From positions 1 to 17,666 of the forward strand of contig NZ_BMQM01000053.1 in assembly GCF_014648115.1 (NCBI RefSeq): a DNA stretch of 17,666 nt, in the 5' to 3' direction. This DNA is from Deinococcus seoulensis. GTDB lineage: Bacteria > Deinococcota > Deinococci > Deinococcales > Deinococcaceae. The notes under the pieces are model-generated. The model made no database searches. It saw nothing but the letters and a program-made list of their open reading frames with translations, and had not been told where the DNA came from. Positions 6,779 to 14,655 of this stretch are shown here, one piece after another (the first letter of the stretch is position 1; each line of letters begins with the position of its first letter). The translations under genes were made by a program, and so were the position numbers.

Positions 6779-7819
6779 ATGAGCCAGCCACACGCTCTGC
6801 GGCGTCATAATCGCCGACAGATTCTCGAACTGATCTTCAATCACGAAGGCATGACCCGACCGCAGTTGGCCCAGCTCACCGGGCTGTCGCAAGTCACCGT
6901 GAACGCCGTCGTCAGGCAGTTGCAAGGCGAGTGCACGGTGCAACTCACGCCTGCCCCGCAGCAGGCCCCTGGACGCGCCGCGCAGTACGTGCAAGTGGCG
7001 CCGAAACTGGGGACGGTCATGGCCCTCGACGTGCAACCCGACCTGCTGTCTGCCCAGATTCTCGGTCTTGCCCGTCAGCCGGCGGTCAGCCTTCAGCAAC
7101 CGGTCGGTACTGTAGGCATCACCGAGGCGACCCTGGGCCTGATCGAGCAGGTCCGTCAGGACTGCCGGTTCGGTCCACTGCGCGCCGTTCTGATCGGTCT
7201 GCCCGCCCCCGTGAGTGCAGAAGGCCGAGTCGGGGAACCGAGCGCTGTCCCCACCTTGGACGTGGACGCCCTCCAGGCAAGCGGAATCACGGTGTGGTTC
7301 GAGAACGACGCGAACCTGGTGAGCCTGGCGGTGCACGGACGCACACCCGGCCTGACGCACGTGGCCGTGCTCGTCGAACGGTCCAGCGGAACCGGCATGG
7401 GCCTGATCCTGGGCGGCACGCTGTACAGGGGCGTGCAGGGCCGCGCCGGGGAACTGGGCCGGGCCCCCTGGCCGCAGACGACCGCACCTGAAGTCCTGGA
7501 GCAACTGCCGGCCGGGCAGCGCCTGACCGCAACCGCTTTCACGCTGGCAGGTCTGTGCCACGCGCTGGACCTTGAACAGGTGGTTCTGGGCCTGGAGGCA
7601 GAGCGCTGTGAGGCGCTCGAGGAACTGCTCGGCCCCCTGTTGCCGCCGGGCGTGACCGTCGCCCGTGAGCAGGACGTGGCGGGCGCGGCGCTCGGCGGGG
7701 CGGCCCTGTGCGCCGTCCAGCGTTACCGGCAGGAACTGCTTGACCGCCCGCATCACGCAGCGGCTGACGCCAGTGCCGGCCAAGCCGGACCGGACGGAGG
7801 AGACGAACATGTGGCATGA
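6779..7819 (+). CDS. ROK-family transcriptional regulator
   Basis: This 346-residue protein has an N-terminal winged helix-turn-helix (about residues 8-50: RRHNRRQILELIF, RPQLAQLTGLSQVTVNAVVR) followed by a ROK sugar-kinase-like fold. ROK marks include FENDANL (about 174-180) and GTGMGLILGG (about 204-213) leading to GRAGELGR (221-228). The histidine usual in AGExGH is replaced by arginine, and the cysteine-rich zinc motif of canonical ROK proteins is absent, so it is probably a pure sensor-repressor without kinase activity. The ATG at 6779 has GGGGGA just upstream. It is the first gene of an eight-gene operon and overlaps the next gene by 11 nt. It most likely controls this operon through the inverted repeat upstream and responds to a sugar or amino-sugar ligand, which cannot be named from sequence. 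Confidence 0.9.
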   Translation: MSQPHALRRHNRRQILELIFNHEGMTRPQLAQLTGLSQVTVNAVVRQLQGECTVQLTPAPQQAPGRAAQYVQVAPKLGTVMALDVQPDLLSAQILGLARQPAVSLQQPVGTVGITEATLGLIEQVRQDCRFGPLRAVLIGLPAPVSAEGRVGEPSAVPTLDVDALQASGITVWFENDANLVSLAVHGRTPGLTHVAVLVERSSGTGMGLILGGTLYRGVQGRAGELGRAPWPQTTAPEVLEQLPAGQRLTATAFTLAGLCHALDLEQVVLGLEAERCEALEELLGPLLPPGVTVAREQDVAGAALGGAALCAVQRYRQELLDRPHHAAADASAGQAGPDGGDEHVA

Positions 7820-9254
7820 CATCTACCTGAGGGCGGTGCTGCAACCTGATTACAGTTACGCGACCGAGCATCTGTTGCCGCACCTGTTCGACGCTCTCAC
7901 CGCGCACGCCCTGATGCTCGACGGTTGCGGAGTCGCGCATGCTGCCGCCGCTGCCGCGCACCTGCGGTCCCTGCGTGAACAGCCGTTCCCGCCGTACGAT
8001 CCGCGGATCGAGGACGTGTTCTTCACGCTGGATCAGGCGCTGCTGCAGCGTGATCCGGCAGCGGCCGGGGCGCTGCGCACCGCGCTGTCCCGCAACGACC
8101 TCGACATGACCATCTACCGGCTCAGCGCCCGCCTGAGGCTGATGCGGGCCCTGGCCCGTGTCCTGAACCTGAGGCGCACCCTGCTGGCCCTGGCGGAGCG
8201 TGAGGTCGACACGGTGATCGTGGCGTACACGCATCATCAGCCGGCACAACCGACGACCCTGGCGCACTACCTGGGTGCCGTGGAGAACAACCTGGCGCGC
8301 GACACGCGGCGGATGTTCGGCGCACTGGGTCGCCTGAACCTCAGCCCGATGGGTGCCGTGGCACTGGGCGGCACCAGCTTCCCGATCGACCGGGAACGCA
8401 CCGCCCAGCTGCTGGCGTTCGACGGACCGCTGGAGAACACCTACGACGCGGTCAGCGCCAGCGACTGGCAGGTGGAGGTGGCGAGCACCATCACCATCGC
8501 CTCGACCACGCTCTCGCGGGTACTCCACGACCTGCTGTTCTGGGCGTCACGCGGACTGATCTCCCTGGAGGACGGTCTGGTGCAGGGCAGCAGCGTCATG
8601 CCGCAGAAACGCAACCCGGTGGCGCTCGAGCACGCCCGCACGAAGTTCAGCAAGGCCATCGGCATGACCCAGAGCGTGATTCTCAGCAGTCATAACGTGC
8701 CGTTCGGGGACATCAACGATCCGGGCCCGGACATGCAGCCGTCGCTGCACAGCATGTGGCAGGAGTTCAGGGAGGGCGTCGAACTGCTCACGGCGTCCCT
8801 GACCGCCCCGACCATAGACCGGAACGCCTGGTTGTTCGAGGCGCGTCAGGGAGAGTCGGTCGTGACGGAACTCGCGGACGCCATCACCCGCCAGACCGGT
8901 GACGGGTTCCGGGACGCGCACGCCCGGATCAAGCGACTGCTGGCGGCGCTGCACGCGCAGGGGCGCACCCTCAGTGGCGTGACACTTGGGGACCTGCGTG
9001 AGGTGGGCGTGACGATCACCGAGGACGAGTTGCGCGGCGCGCTCGACCCGGCCGCGTTCATTGCGCGGCGCACCACCCTGGGCGGGCCCGCTCCGCAGGT
9101 CATGAATCCTCAACTCCAGCAGGCGGCCGGCCGCCTCGAAGCCGACGCCGCGCAGCACGCCCAGCTTACCCGCCGGTTCATGGACGCCCGCACCCACCTG
9201 CACGGAGAGCCCGCTCTTCCGGCAGGACCCCCTGCACATGGAGGCACCGCATGA
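7809..9254 (+). CDS. Argininosuccinate lyase-like enzyme of the aspartase/fumarase superfamily
   Basis: This 481-residue protein has the superfamily signature GSSVMPQKRNP (residues 260-270), with the mobile-loop serine, and THHQPAQP (141-148), equivalent to the THxQxAQP segment with the catalytic histidine. These enzymes eliminate fumarate from succinyl or malyl C-N or C-O bonds. It differs from true ArgH: the family's usual MPQKKNPD reads MPQKRNPV, the usual RGKSGR reads ARTKFSK, and the standard N-terminus is missing. A different substrate is therefore likely. The start is ATG at 7809, with GGAGGAGA at 7796-7803; a longer open frame upstream lies within the ROK gene and is rejected. The stop overlaps the next start (ATGA at 9251-9254). 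Placement in a sugar import operon rather than with arginine genes supports a catabolic role. Fold certain, reaction unknown. Confidence 0.85.
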   Translation: MWHDIYLRAVLQPDYSYATEHLLPHLFDALTAHALMLDGCGVAHAAAAAAHLRSLREQPFPPYDPRIEDVFFTLDQALLQRDPAAAGALRTALSRNDLDMTIYRLSARLRLMRALARVLNLRRTLLALAEREVDTVIVAYTHHQPAQPTTLAHYLGAVENNLARDTRRMFGALGRLNLSPMGAVALGGTSFPIDRERTAQLLAFDGPLENTYDAVSASDWQVEVASTITIASTTLSRVLHDLLFWASRGLISLEDGLVQGSSVMPQKRNPVALEHARTKFSKAIGMTQSVILSSHNVPFGDINDPGPDMQPSLHSMWQEFREGVELLTASLTAPTIDRNAWLFEARQGESVVTELADAITRQTGDGFRDAHARIKRLLAALHAQGRTLSGVTLGDLREVGVTITEDELRGALDPAAFIARRTTLGGPAPQVMNPQLQQAAGRLEADAAQHAQLTRRFMDARTHLHGEPALPAGPPAHGGTA

Positions 9255-11527
9255 TCACGAAACGCAGCAGACACCTCACCATTCCGGGTCGCCGGGCCGG
9301 ACTAACTGCTCTGTGCACGCTGGCGCTGAGTATGGCGCTGGGCGTGGCCGACGCGCAGACCGGGCCGGGCAGTTACGGCGCGACCGTCAGCGGCGTGGAC
9401 CTGATGGACGTGGACCTGATGTTCATCGGCGCGCACCCGGACGACGACGGCGGCGTGTCGGGTACCTTCGCCCGGTACGTGCTGGACGGCGGCCTGAAGG
9501 CCACGGTGATCACCCTGACCGGCGGTGAGGGCGGCGGGAACGCGACCGGTCCCGAGACGGGCCGCGCGCTGGGCCTGATCCGGCAGGAGGAGGAGCGCCG
9601 CTCGCTGAGCCTGCTGGGCGTTGACAGTCCGCACTTCCTGGGCCTGCAGGACTTCTACTTCACGTTGTCCGCCGAGGAAACCCAGCAGAAGTGGGGCGGG
9701 CAGCAGTTCGTGTGTGACGTGGTCCGCCTGGTGCGGCTACGCCGACCCGAGGTGATCGTCACCATGTGGCCCGGCCCAGGCACGCACGGGCAGCATCAGA
9801 TGGCGGCCCGCGCCGCGACCCTGGCCTTCAACTCGGCCGGGGACAGCGGGTACTGCCCGGAACTGGCCGCCGAGGGCATCAAGCCGTTCACGCCGCTGAA
9901 GCTGTACTACTACCCGCCCACGGCCGAGGCGGCCACGGTCGCCGTGCCAACCGACGACGTCTCGCGCAGCGCCCGCCTGCGGTACGCAGACCTGAAGAGC
10001 GTGGCGCAGTTCAATTACCGCAGCCAGGGCTGGGACACGACCAATACGCTTCCGGCCCGCAGCGCCGGCCCCGAGAGATTCATGCTGGTCGGCAGCCGCG
10101 TTCCGACGCCCGAGAAGGAAATGTCACTGCTCGACGGCGTGTTCACGGCGCAGACCGGCAGTCCCGCCAGCGTGCGCCTCAGTGCTCGGCCCGCCAGTTA
10201 TGACATCGGACGGGAACAACCCTCGGACGTGACCGTCACCTTCACCAACGCCGGCACCACTGACCTGACCGGGTTGACATTGACCGTGAGTGCACCGGAT
10301 GGCTGGCAGGTCAGCGGCGCGGCCGCCCCACGCACCGTCCGCGCTGGCGAAACGGTTACCGAGACCGTGCAGGTGACAGCGCCCGCCGGTGCGCCCGCCG
10401 ACCGGACCACGCTCACGGTCCGGTACGCCGCCCAGCAGACCGGACAGCCCATCACGGGCCGCGCCGCCACCTCCGTGCGGCCTGTCCCGGCGGTCGTGGC
10501 GCAGTTCACGCCCACATTCGACATTGCCGGGTACCAGGCGTTCGCCCGTGAGACCGGCACCGAGTGGGTGGCCGGGAACCTGCCCACCCGTCTGCCACTG
10601 GTACTGGGCACGCCCACCCCGGTCCGCGTGACCGTCACCAACCGTACCGCCGCGCCGGCCAGCGGGTCCCTGTCGCTCACGCTGCCGGCCGGCATCACCT
10701 CCGGGCCGCTGCCCACGTACACCCTCAAGCCCGGCGAGAGTCAGGAATTGACCGTGACCCTGACCGCCACGGCCGCCGCGCTGCCCGCCGGGCGTCAGAG
10801 TGCGCTGCTGCCCCTGAGCCTTACGGCCGGAACGTTCAGCGACTCGGCCAGCGCCTACCTGCTGCCCAGCCTGACCATCGGCCGCCTGAGCACCCCGCCC
10901 GTCATTGACGGGGACCTGAGCGACATTGCAGCGGCGGCGGGAAGCGCCATCGGCCCAGCCGACCTGTGGTGGCGAACCCAGCCAGACGGTCCCGCTGATG
11001 CCAGCGCCAGCTTCAAGCTCGCGTACGACGACGGTTACCTGTACGCCGGACTGAGCGTGAAAGACGAACTGGTGGCCTGCAACATCGCCCCGGACGACGT
11101 CAAGGCGCAGCTGCGCTCGGACGCCATCGGCATCACCGTGGATCCGGGTGGGAACAGCCGCGACACGTCCACCACCCTGATGGCCGCCGCGTTCCCGTGC
11201 ACCACTGCCGGGTTCGGTGCGCGCGGCTTCCGCGACGCGGACGCCCGGCAGGGCCCCATGGAAACCACCGCGCCCGGCATGCAGGTCGCCTCCCGCCGGG
11301 TAGACGGCGGCTACGACATCGAATTCCGGATTCCGTGGGCCGCCATGCCCACCCAGCCGAAAGAAGGAGACACCCTGGGACTAAACATCGTGATGTACGA
11401 CGGCGACACGGCCGACGCTCGCCCCGGAGCCAACATCAGCCAGAGCGGCCTGGCCTGGGCGTCGTTCAGCTGGGGCGGCAAGCAGGCCGTGCCGTACCTG
11501 TGGCCCCGCGTGACCCTGGGCCGCTGA
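9251..11527 (+). CDS. Secreted PIG-L deacetylase with NEW3-like and CBM9-like domains
   Basis: This 758-residue multidomain protein starts with a signal peptide (about residues 1-35, ending GVADA before QTG). RR at 14-15 before the hydrophobic core hints at Tat export, but the motif is incomplete. Residues 50-300 are a PIG-L/LmbE deacetylase: AHPDDD (61-66) gives zinc ligands H62 and D65 and base D64, and THGQH (178-182) gives H179 and zinc ligand H182. The motif's usual glutamate is aspartate here. Two beta-sandwich repeats follow (about 320-410 and 445-540), resembling NEW3/alpha-galactosidase-associated domains. Residues about 545-758 resemble a CBM9-like carbohydrate-binding domain (PPVIDGDLSD, YDIEFRIPW). 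It probably removes acyl groups, likely acetyl from amino sugars, on an external glycan. The start overlaps the lyase stop by 4 nt. Domain calls are by eye; the substrate is inferred. Confidence 0.88.
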   Translation: MITKRSRHLTIPGRRAGLTALCTLALSMALGVADAQTGPGSYGATVSGVDLMDVDLMFIGAHPDDDGGVSGTFARYVLDGGLKATVITLTGGEGGGNATGPETGRALGLIRQEEERRSLSLLGVDSPHFLGLQDFYFTLSAEETQQKWGGQQFVCDVVRLVRLRRPEVIVTMWPGPGTHGQHQMAARAATLAFNSAGDSGYCPELAAEGIKPFTPLKLYYYPPTAEAATVAVPTDDVSRSARLRYADLKSVAQFNYRSQGWDTTNTLPARSAGPERFMLVGSRVPTPEKEMSLLDGVFTAQTGSPASVRLSARPASYDIGREQPSDVTVTFTNAGTTDLTGLTLTVSAPDGWQVSGAAAPRTVRAGETVTETVQVTAPAGAPADRTTLTVRYAAQQTGQPITGRAATSVRPVPAVVAQFTPTFDIAGYQAFARETGTEWVAGNLPTRLPLVLGTPTPVRVTVTNRTAAPASGSLSLTLPAGITSGPLPTYTLKPGESQELTVTLTATAAALPAGRQSALLPLSLTAGTFSDSASAYLLPSLTIGRLSTPPVIDGDLSDIAAAAGSAIGPADLWWRTQPDGPADASASFKLAYDDGYLYAGLSVKDELVACNIAPDDVKAQLRSDAIGITVDPGGNSRDTSTTLMAAAFPCTTAGFGARGFRDADARQGPMETTAPGMQVASRRVDGGYDIEFRIPWAAMPTQPKEGDTLGLNIVMYDGDTADARPGANISQSGLAWASFSWGGKQAVPYLWPRVTLGR

Positions 11528-11580
11528 GCGCCGCTCCCTCCCCACACCAGCCCCCATTCACTCACTGCAAGGAGAGACCC

Positions 11581-12822
11581 ATGAAACACCTCGTCACGCT
11601 GGCCCTGGCCCTGACCGTCACCGCGTCCGCCGCGCCCGTCACCCTGACGTACTGGCAGTACGACTACGCCAGCAAGGTCAGCACCATGAACGACCTGATC
11701 AAGAAGTTCGAGGCGCAGAACCCCGACATCAAGATCAAGCAGGAGACCTTCCCATACGACGCGTACAACCAGAAAGTCGCCTCAAGCGTTCCCGCAGGAC
11801 AGGGACCGGACGTGGTGAACATGTTCTACGGCTGGTTGCCGCAGTACGTGGACAGCGGCTACCTGCAGCCCCTGCCTGCCAAGGACTTCCCGACCGCCGC
11901 CATCGAACGGGACTTCGTGCCCATGATCAAGACCAGCAAGATCGGCGGGAAGTACTACGCGCTGCCGACCAGCGTCCGCACGCTGGCCGTCTTCTACAAC
12001 AAGGACCTGTTCAAGGCGTCTGGCGTCCTGACTCCGCCCCGCACCTGGGAGGATTTCATCGCTGCATCACAGAAGATCGTCAAGGGCGCCCCGCCCCGCT
12101 TCACGCAGCTGGGCTTCGGCATCCAGCCGGACGGGCAGGACTACCACATGCTGCGCGAAGTCCTCGTCCGGCAGTACGGCGGCTCACCGTACAGCGCCGA
12201 CGGGAAGACCGTCACGTACGACAGCGCCGCCGGGTTGAAAGCCATGACCTTCTACACTGACCTGTACACCAAGTACAAGCTCGGCACGCCGAACTTCTTC
12301 CCGGGTAACAACAGCTACCGTGACGCTTTCATCGCCGGGAAGGTCGGCATGATCATCGACGGATCCTTCGCGGTGGCCACCATTCAGAAAGGCGCCAAGT
12401 TCAACTGGGGTGTCATGACCCTCCCGACGTTCAAAGGCAGCAGCGTCCGCAGCAACTTCGGTTCGTACTGGGTGAACGGCATCACCAAGAACGCCAAGGG
12501 CGACAAGCTGGCCGCCTCCGTGAAATTCCTGAAGTTCCTGACCAGCGCCGAGACGCAGCGCACCTGGCTGGAGAACGTCGGCGAGATTCCTGCCGGGAAG
12601 AAACTCTCCAGCGACGCCACCCTGCGCCGGGACCCCGTGTACGGCCCGTTCGTGGCGTCCCTGCCGTTCGCGCACTCCACGCTGTTCGTGGATGAGGCCG
12701 GGCAGCGCAAGGCCTGGGTGGACGCCATCAACACCGTGATCCTGCAGGGAGCCACGCCCGCCAGCGCCATCAAGCGCGCCGCCACGGACGAGCAGAAGAT
12801 CCTGAATGAGTATTACAAGTAA
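11581..12822 (+). CDS. Sugar ABC transporter substrate-binding protein
   Basis: This 413-residue protein is a family 1 extracellular solute-binding protein (MalE/UgpB-like). A short Sec signal peptide (MKHLVTLALALTVTASA) precedes PVTLTYWQYDYASKVSTMN, the standard first strand and helix of the family. Further hallmarks are PDIKIKQETFPYDAYNQK, GPDVVNMFYGWLPQYVDSG and an AFIAGKVGMIIDGSFAV segment. There is no lipobox cysteine, so the protein is probably soluble in the periplasm rather than lipid-anchored. The ATG at 11581 has a strong AAGGAG (11569-11574). This is the only gene in the operon with a real spacer (53 nt) before it, which fits higher expression of binding proteins. Exposed aromatic residues suggest a sugar or oligosaccharide ligand. 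It delivers substrate to the two permeases that follow. Confidence 0.95.
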   Translation: MKHLVTLALALTVTASAAPVTLTYWQYDYASKVSTMNDLIKKFEAQNPDIKIKQETFPYDAYNQKVASSVPAGQGPDVVNMFYGWLPQYVDSGYLQPLPAKDFPTAAIERDFVPMIKTSKIGGKYYALPTSVRTLAVFYNKDLFKASGVLTPPRTWEDFIAASQKIVKGAPPRFTQLGFGIQPDGQDYHMLREVLVRQYGGSPYSADGKTVTYDSAAGLKAMTFYTDLYTKYKLGTPNFFPGNNSYRDAFIAGKVGMIIDGSFAVATIQKGAKFNWGVMTLPTFKGSSVRSNFGSYWVNGITKNAKGDKLAASVKFLKFLTSAETQRTWLENVGEIPAGKKLSSDATLRRDPVYGPFVASLPFAHSTLFVDEAGQRKAWVDAINTVILQGATPASAIKRAATDEQKILNEYYK

Positions 12823-13741
12823 ATCCGCCCAGGCCCGCCCGCCCAGGCGGGCCGCCGGGTCCATGAAACGCCAGCAGACCCGCACCGCGTACCTGTTTCT
12901 CGGGTTGCCGCTGCTGTTCTTCCTGATCGTCCGGTTCCTGCCAACCCTGATGGCGCTGCGCATGAGCCTGTTCGACTGGAACATCCTGAAAGAAGTCCAG
13001 CCGTTCGTGGGCCTGGAGAACTACGCGCGACTCGCGCAGGACGACCGCTTCCTGGGCGCCCTGAAGAACACGGCGCTGTACACAGTGATCGGCGTGCCCG
13101 CACAGATCGCGCTGGGGCTCGCTGTGGCGCTGATGCTGGGCCGGGTGACGGTCCTGCGGGGCCTGTACCGCGCGCTGTACTTCGCGCCGTACGTGACGCC
13201 GATCGTCGCGGCCGCCTGGGTATGGCAGTGGCTGTTCAGTCCGCAGTTCGGGCCGGTGAACACCTTCCTGACCTGGCTGCACATTCCCCCGCAGGCGTTC
13301 CTGACGTCCCCCTCGCAGGCGCTGGGCACCACGGCCGCGCTGATCGTCTGGCAGAACCTGGGCTTCCAGATCGTGCTGTTCCTCGCCGGACTGGCCGCCA
13401 TTCCCCGCACGTTCTACGAGGCGGCTGAGATCGACGGCGCGACCGGCCTGCAGGCGTTCCGCAGCATCACGCTGCCGCTGCTGAACCCGACCATGGTCTT
13501 CAGTGTCGTGACCGGCACCATCTCCTACCTGCAACTGTTCACGCAGGTCGTGAACCTGAACTTCACCGATCAGGGCGGCCCGCTGGGCAGCACCATGACC
13601 GTCGCGCTGTACATCTACCAGCTGGCGTTCGGCCGGTTCCAGATGGGGTACGCCTCCGCCGTGACCGTCGTGCTGTTCGTGATCATCCTCCTGATCACCG
13701 TCATTCAACTGAAATTCCTGACCCGGAGGTACGACGTATGA
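12806..13741 (+). CDS. ABC transporter permease, MalF type
   Basis: This inner-membrane protein of 311 residues has six hydrophobic segments and the ABC permease EAA loop (about 205-228: YEAAEIDGATGLQAFRSITL) that docks the ATPase. It pairs with the next gene to form the sugar channel. The start is uncertain. The ATG at 12806 overlaps the binding-protein gene by 17 nt and gives a proline/arginine-rich tail like that of the partner permease. The ATG at 12863 (MKRQQTRTAYLFLG) gives 292 residues, closer to the usual length, and would leave the hairpin at 12832-12853 in an intergenic gap. Neither has a good ribosome binding site. The stop overlaps a 15-codon ORF (ATGA at 13738-13741). Confidence 0.93.
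   Translation: MSITSKSAQARPPRRAAGSMKRQQTRTAYLFLGLPLLFFLIVRFLPTLMALRMSLFDWNILKEVQPFVGLENYARLAQDDRFLGALKNTALYTVIGVPAQIALGLAVALMLGRVTVLRGLYRALYFAPYVTPIVAAAWVWQWLFSPQFGPVNTFLTWLHIPPQAFLTSPSQALGTTAALIVWQNLGFQIVLFLAGLAAIPRTFYEAAEIDGATGLQAFRSITLPLLNPTMVFSVVTGTISYLQLFTQVVNLNFTDQGGPLGSTMTVALYIYQLAFGRFQMGYASAVTVVLFVIILLITVIQLKFLTRRYDV
12832..12853 (+). promoter_or_regulatory. GC-rich stem-loop at the binding protein/permease junction
   Basis: GGCCCGCC (12832-12839) and GGCGGGCC (12846-12853) are perfect 8-bp arms around a 6-nt loop, starting 10 nt after the binding-protein stop. There is no T-tract. Hairpins at this position in sugar ABC operons often protect the upstream mRNA and lower permease expression relative to the binding protein. 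Confidence 0.5.
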
Positions 13742-13785
13742 CCCGGACCCCCACAGGCGCACCCGCACAGCCGGAGGGCGCGTGA
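13738..13785 (+). CDS. 15-codon ORF linking the two permease genes
   Basis: An ATG at 13738 follows a perfect GGAGGT (13725-13730) with 7-nt spacing and reads MTRTPTGAPAQPEGA before stopping. Its start overlaps the stop of the first permease (ATGA), and its stop overlaps the GTG start of the second (GTGA at 13782-13785). It may be a coupling leader peptide that carries ribosomes between the genes. The alternative is that it is the original N-terminus of the second permease, separated by a frameshift. The peptide itself has no recognisable function. Confidence 0.4.
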   Translation: MTRTPTGAPAQPEGA

Positions 13786-14654
13786 CGTCCCTCACCGACC
13801 CCCAACCCCACGTCCCCACTGGCCCGCGCCGCATGAACGTGGGCACAGCCCTGATCTACGCCGGGCTGACCGTGGGCGTCATCGTGACGCTGTTCCCGTT
13901 CGCGTGGATGCTGCTGACCAGCCTCAAGGGCTTCCAGGAGCTGTTCAACCTGTCGTTCCTGCCGCAGCAGCCCACGCTCGACAACTACTCACAGGTGCTG
14001 ACACAGACCAAGTTCCTGGTGTGGTTCGGGAACAGCCTGCTGGTCGCCGGAATCACGACCCTCAGCGTGCTGTTCTTCGACTCGCTGGTCGGGTACACCC
14101 TGGCCAAATTCGACTTTCCGGGCAAGAACCTGATCTTCCTGCTGATCCTCTCGACCCTGATGATCCCGACCGAGATGCTCGTCATTCCGTGGTTTGTGGG
14201 CGTCAGTGACCTTCAGTTGACCCGAAGCGTGCCCGGCGCGTACTTCGCGATCATGTTCCCCGGCCTGATCAGCGCGTTCGGCGTGTTCCTGATGCGGCAG
14301 TTCTTCGAGAGCCTCCCCACCGACCTGCTCGAAGCGGCCCGCATCGACGGCATGGGAGAATTCGGGATCTTCTGGCGGATTGCCATGCCGCTCGTTCGCC
14401 CCGCGCTGGCCAGCCTGGGCATCTTCACGTTCCTCGGGAACTGGAACGCGTTCCTGTGGCCACTGATCGTGATCCAGCAACCCCAGTTCCGCACGCTGCC
14501 GGTCGGCACGGCCCTATTCAACGGAGAAGCCGGAACGCAATGGGGGCTGATCATGGCGGCCAGCAGTCTCGCCGTGATCCCGGTCCTGATCGTATTCGCC
14601 ATCTTCCAGAAGCAGATCATCGACGGCATCGTCCTGACCGGACTCAAGGGCTGA
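13782..14654 (+). CDS. ABC transporter permease, MalG type
   Basis: This 290-residue inner-membrane protein has six hydrophobic segments and the MalG-type EAA loop (about 184-207: EAARIDGMGEFGIFWRIAMP). The C-terminal FQKQIIDGIVLTGLKG ending is typical of the family. The start is GTG at 13782, chosen for the GGAGGG just upstream (13773-13778). The first 17 residues are a polar proline-rich tail before the first membrane helix. It forms a heterodimer with the preceding permease and imports the substrate held by the binding protein. No ATP-binding subunit is encoded nearby, so the pair probably uses a shared MsmK/UgpC-like ATPase encoded elsewhere. The next gene starts 1 nt after the stop. Confidence 0.94.
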   Translation: MTSLTDPQPHVPTGPRRMNVGTALIYAGLTVGVIVTLFPFAWMLLTSLKGFQELFNLSFLPQQPTLDNYSQVLTQTKFLVWFGNSLLVAGITTLSVLFFDSLVGYTLAKFDFPGKNLIFLLILSTLMIPTEMLVIPWFVGVSDLQLTRSVPGAYFAIMFPGLISAFGVFLMRQFFESLPTDLLEAARIDGMGEFGIFWRIAMPLVRPALASLGIFTFLGNWNAFLWPLIVIQQPQFRTLPVGTALFNGEAGTQWGLIMAASSLAVIPVLIVFAIFQKQIIDGIVLTGLKG

Positions 14655-14655
14655 C

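Noticed and set aside
7665..7808. Longer N-terminus for the lyase
   Set aside because: The extra 48 codons lie within the ROK gene and look like shadow sequence. The ATG at 7809 has a strong GGAGGAGA.
6728..7822. 364-codon minus-strand frame over the ROK gene
   Set aside because: Antisense shadow with no family motifs. The plus-strand ROK features are clear.
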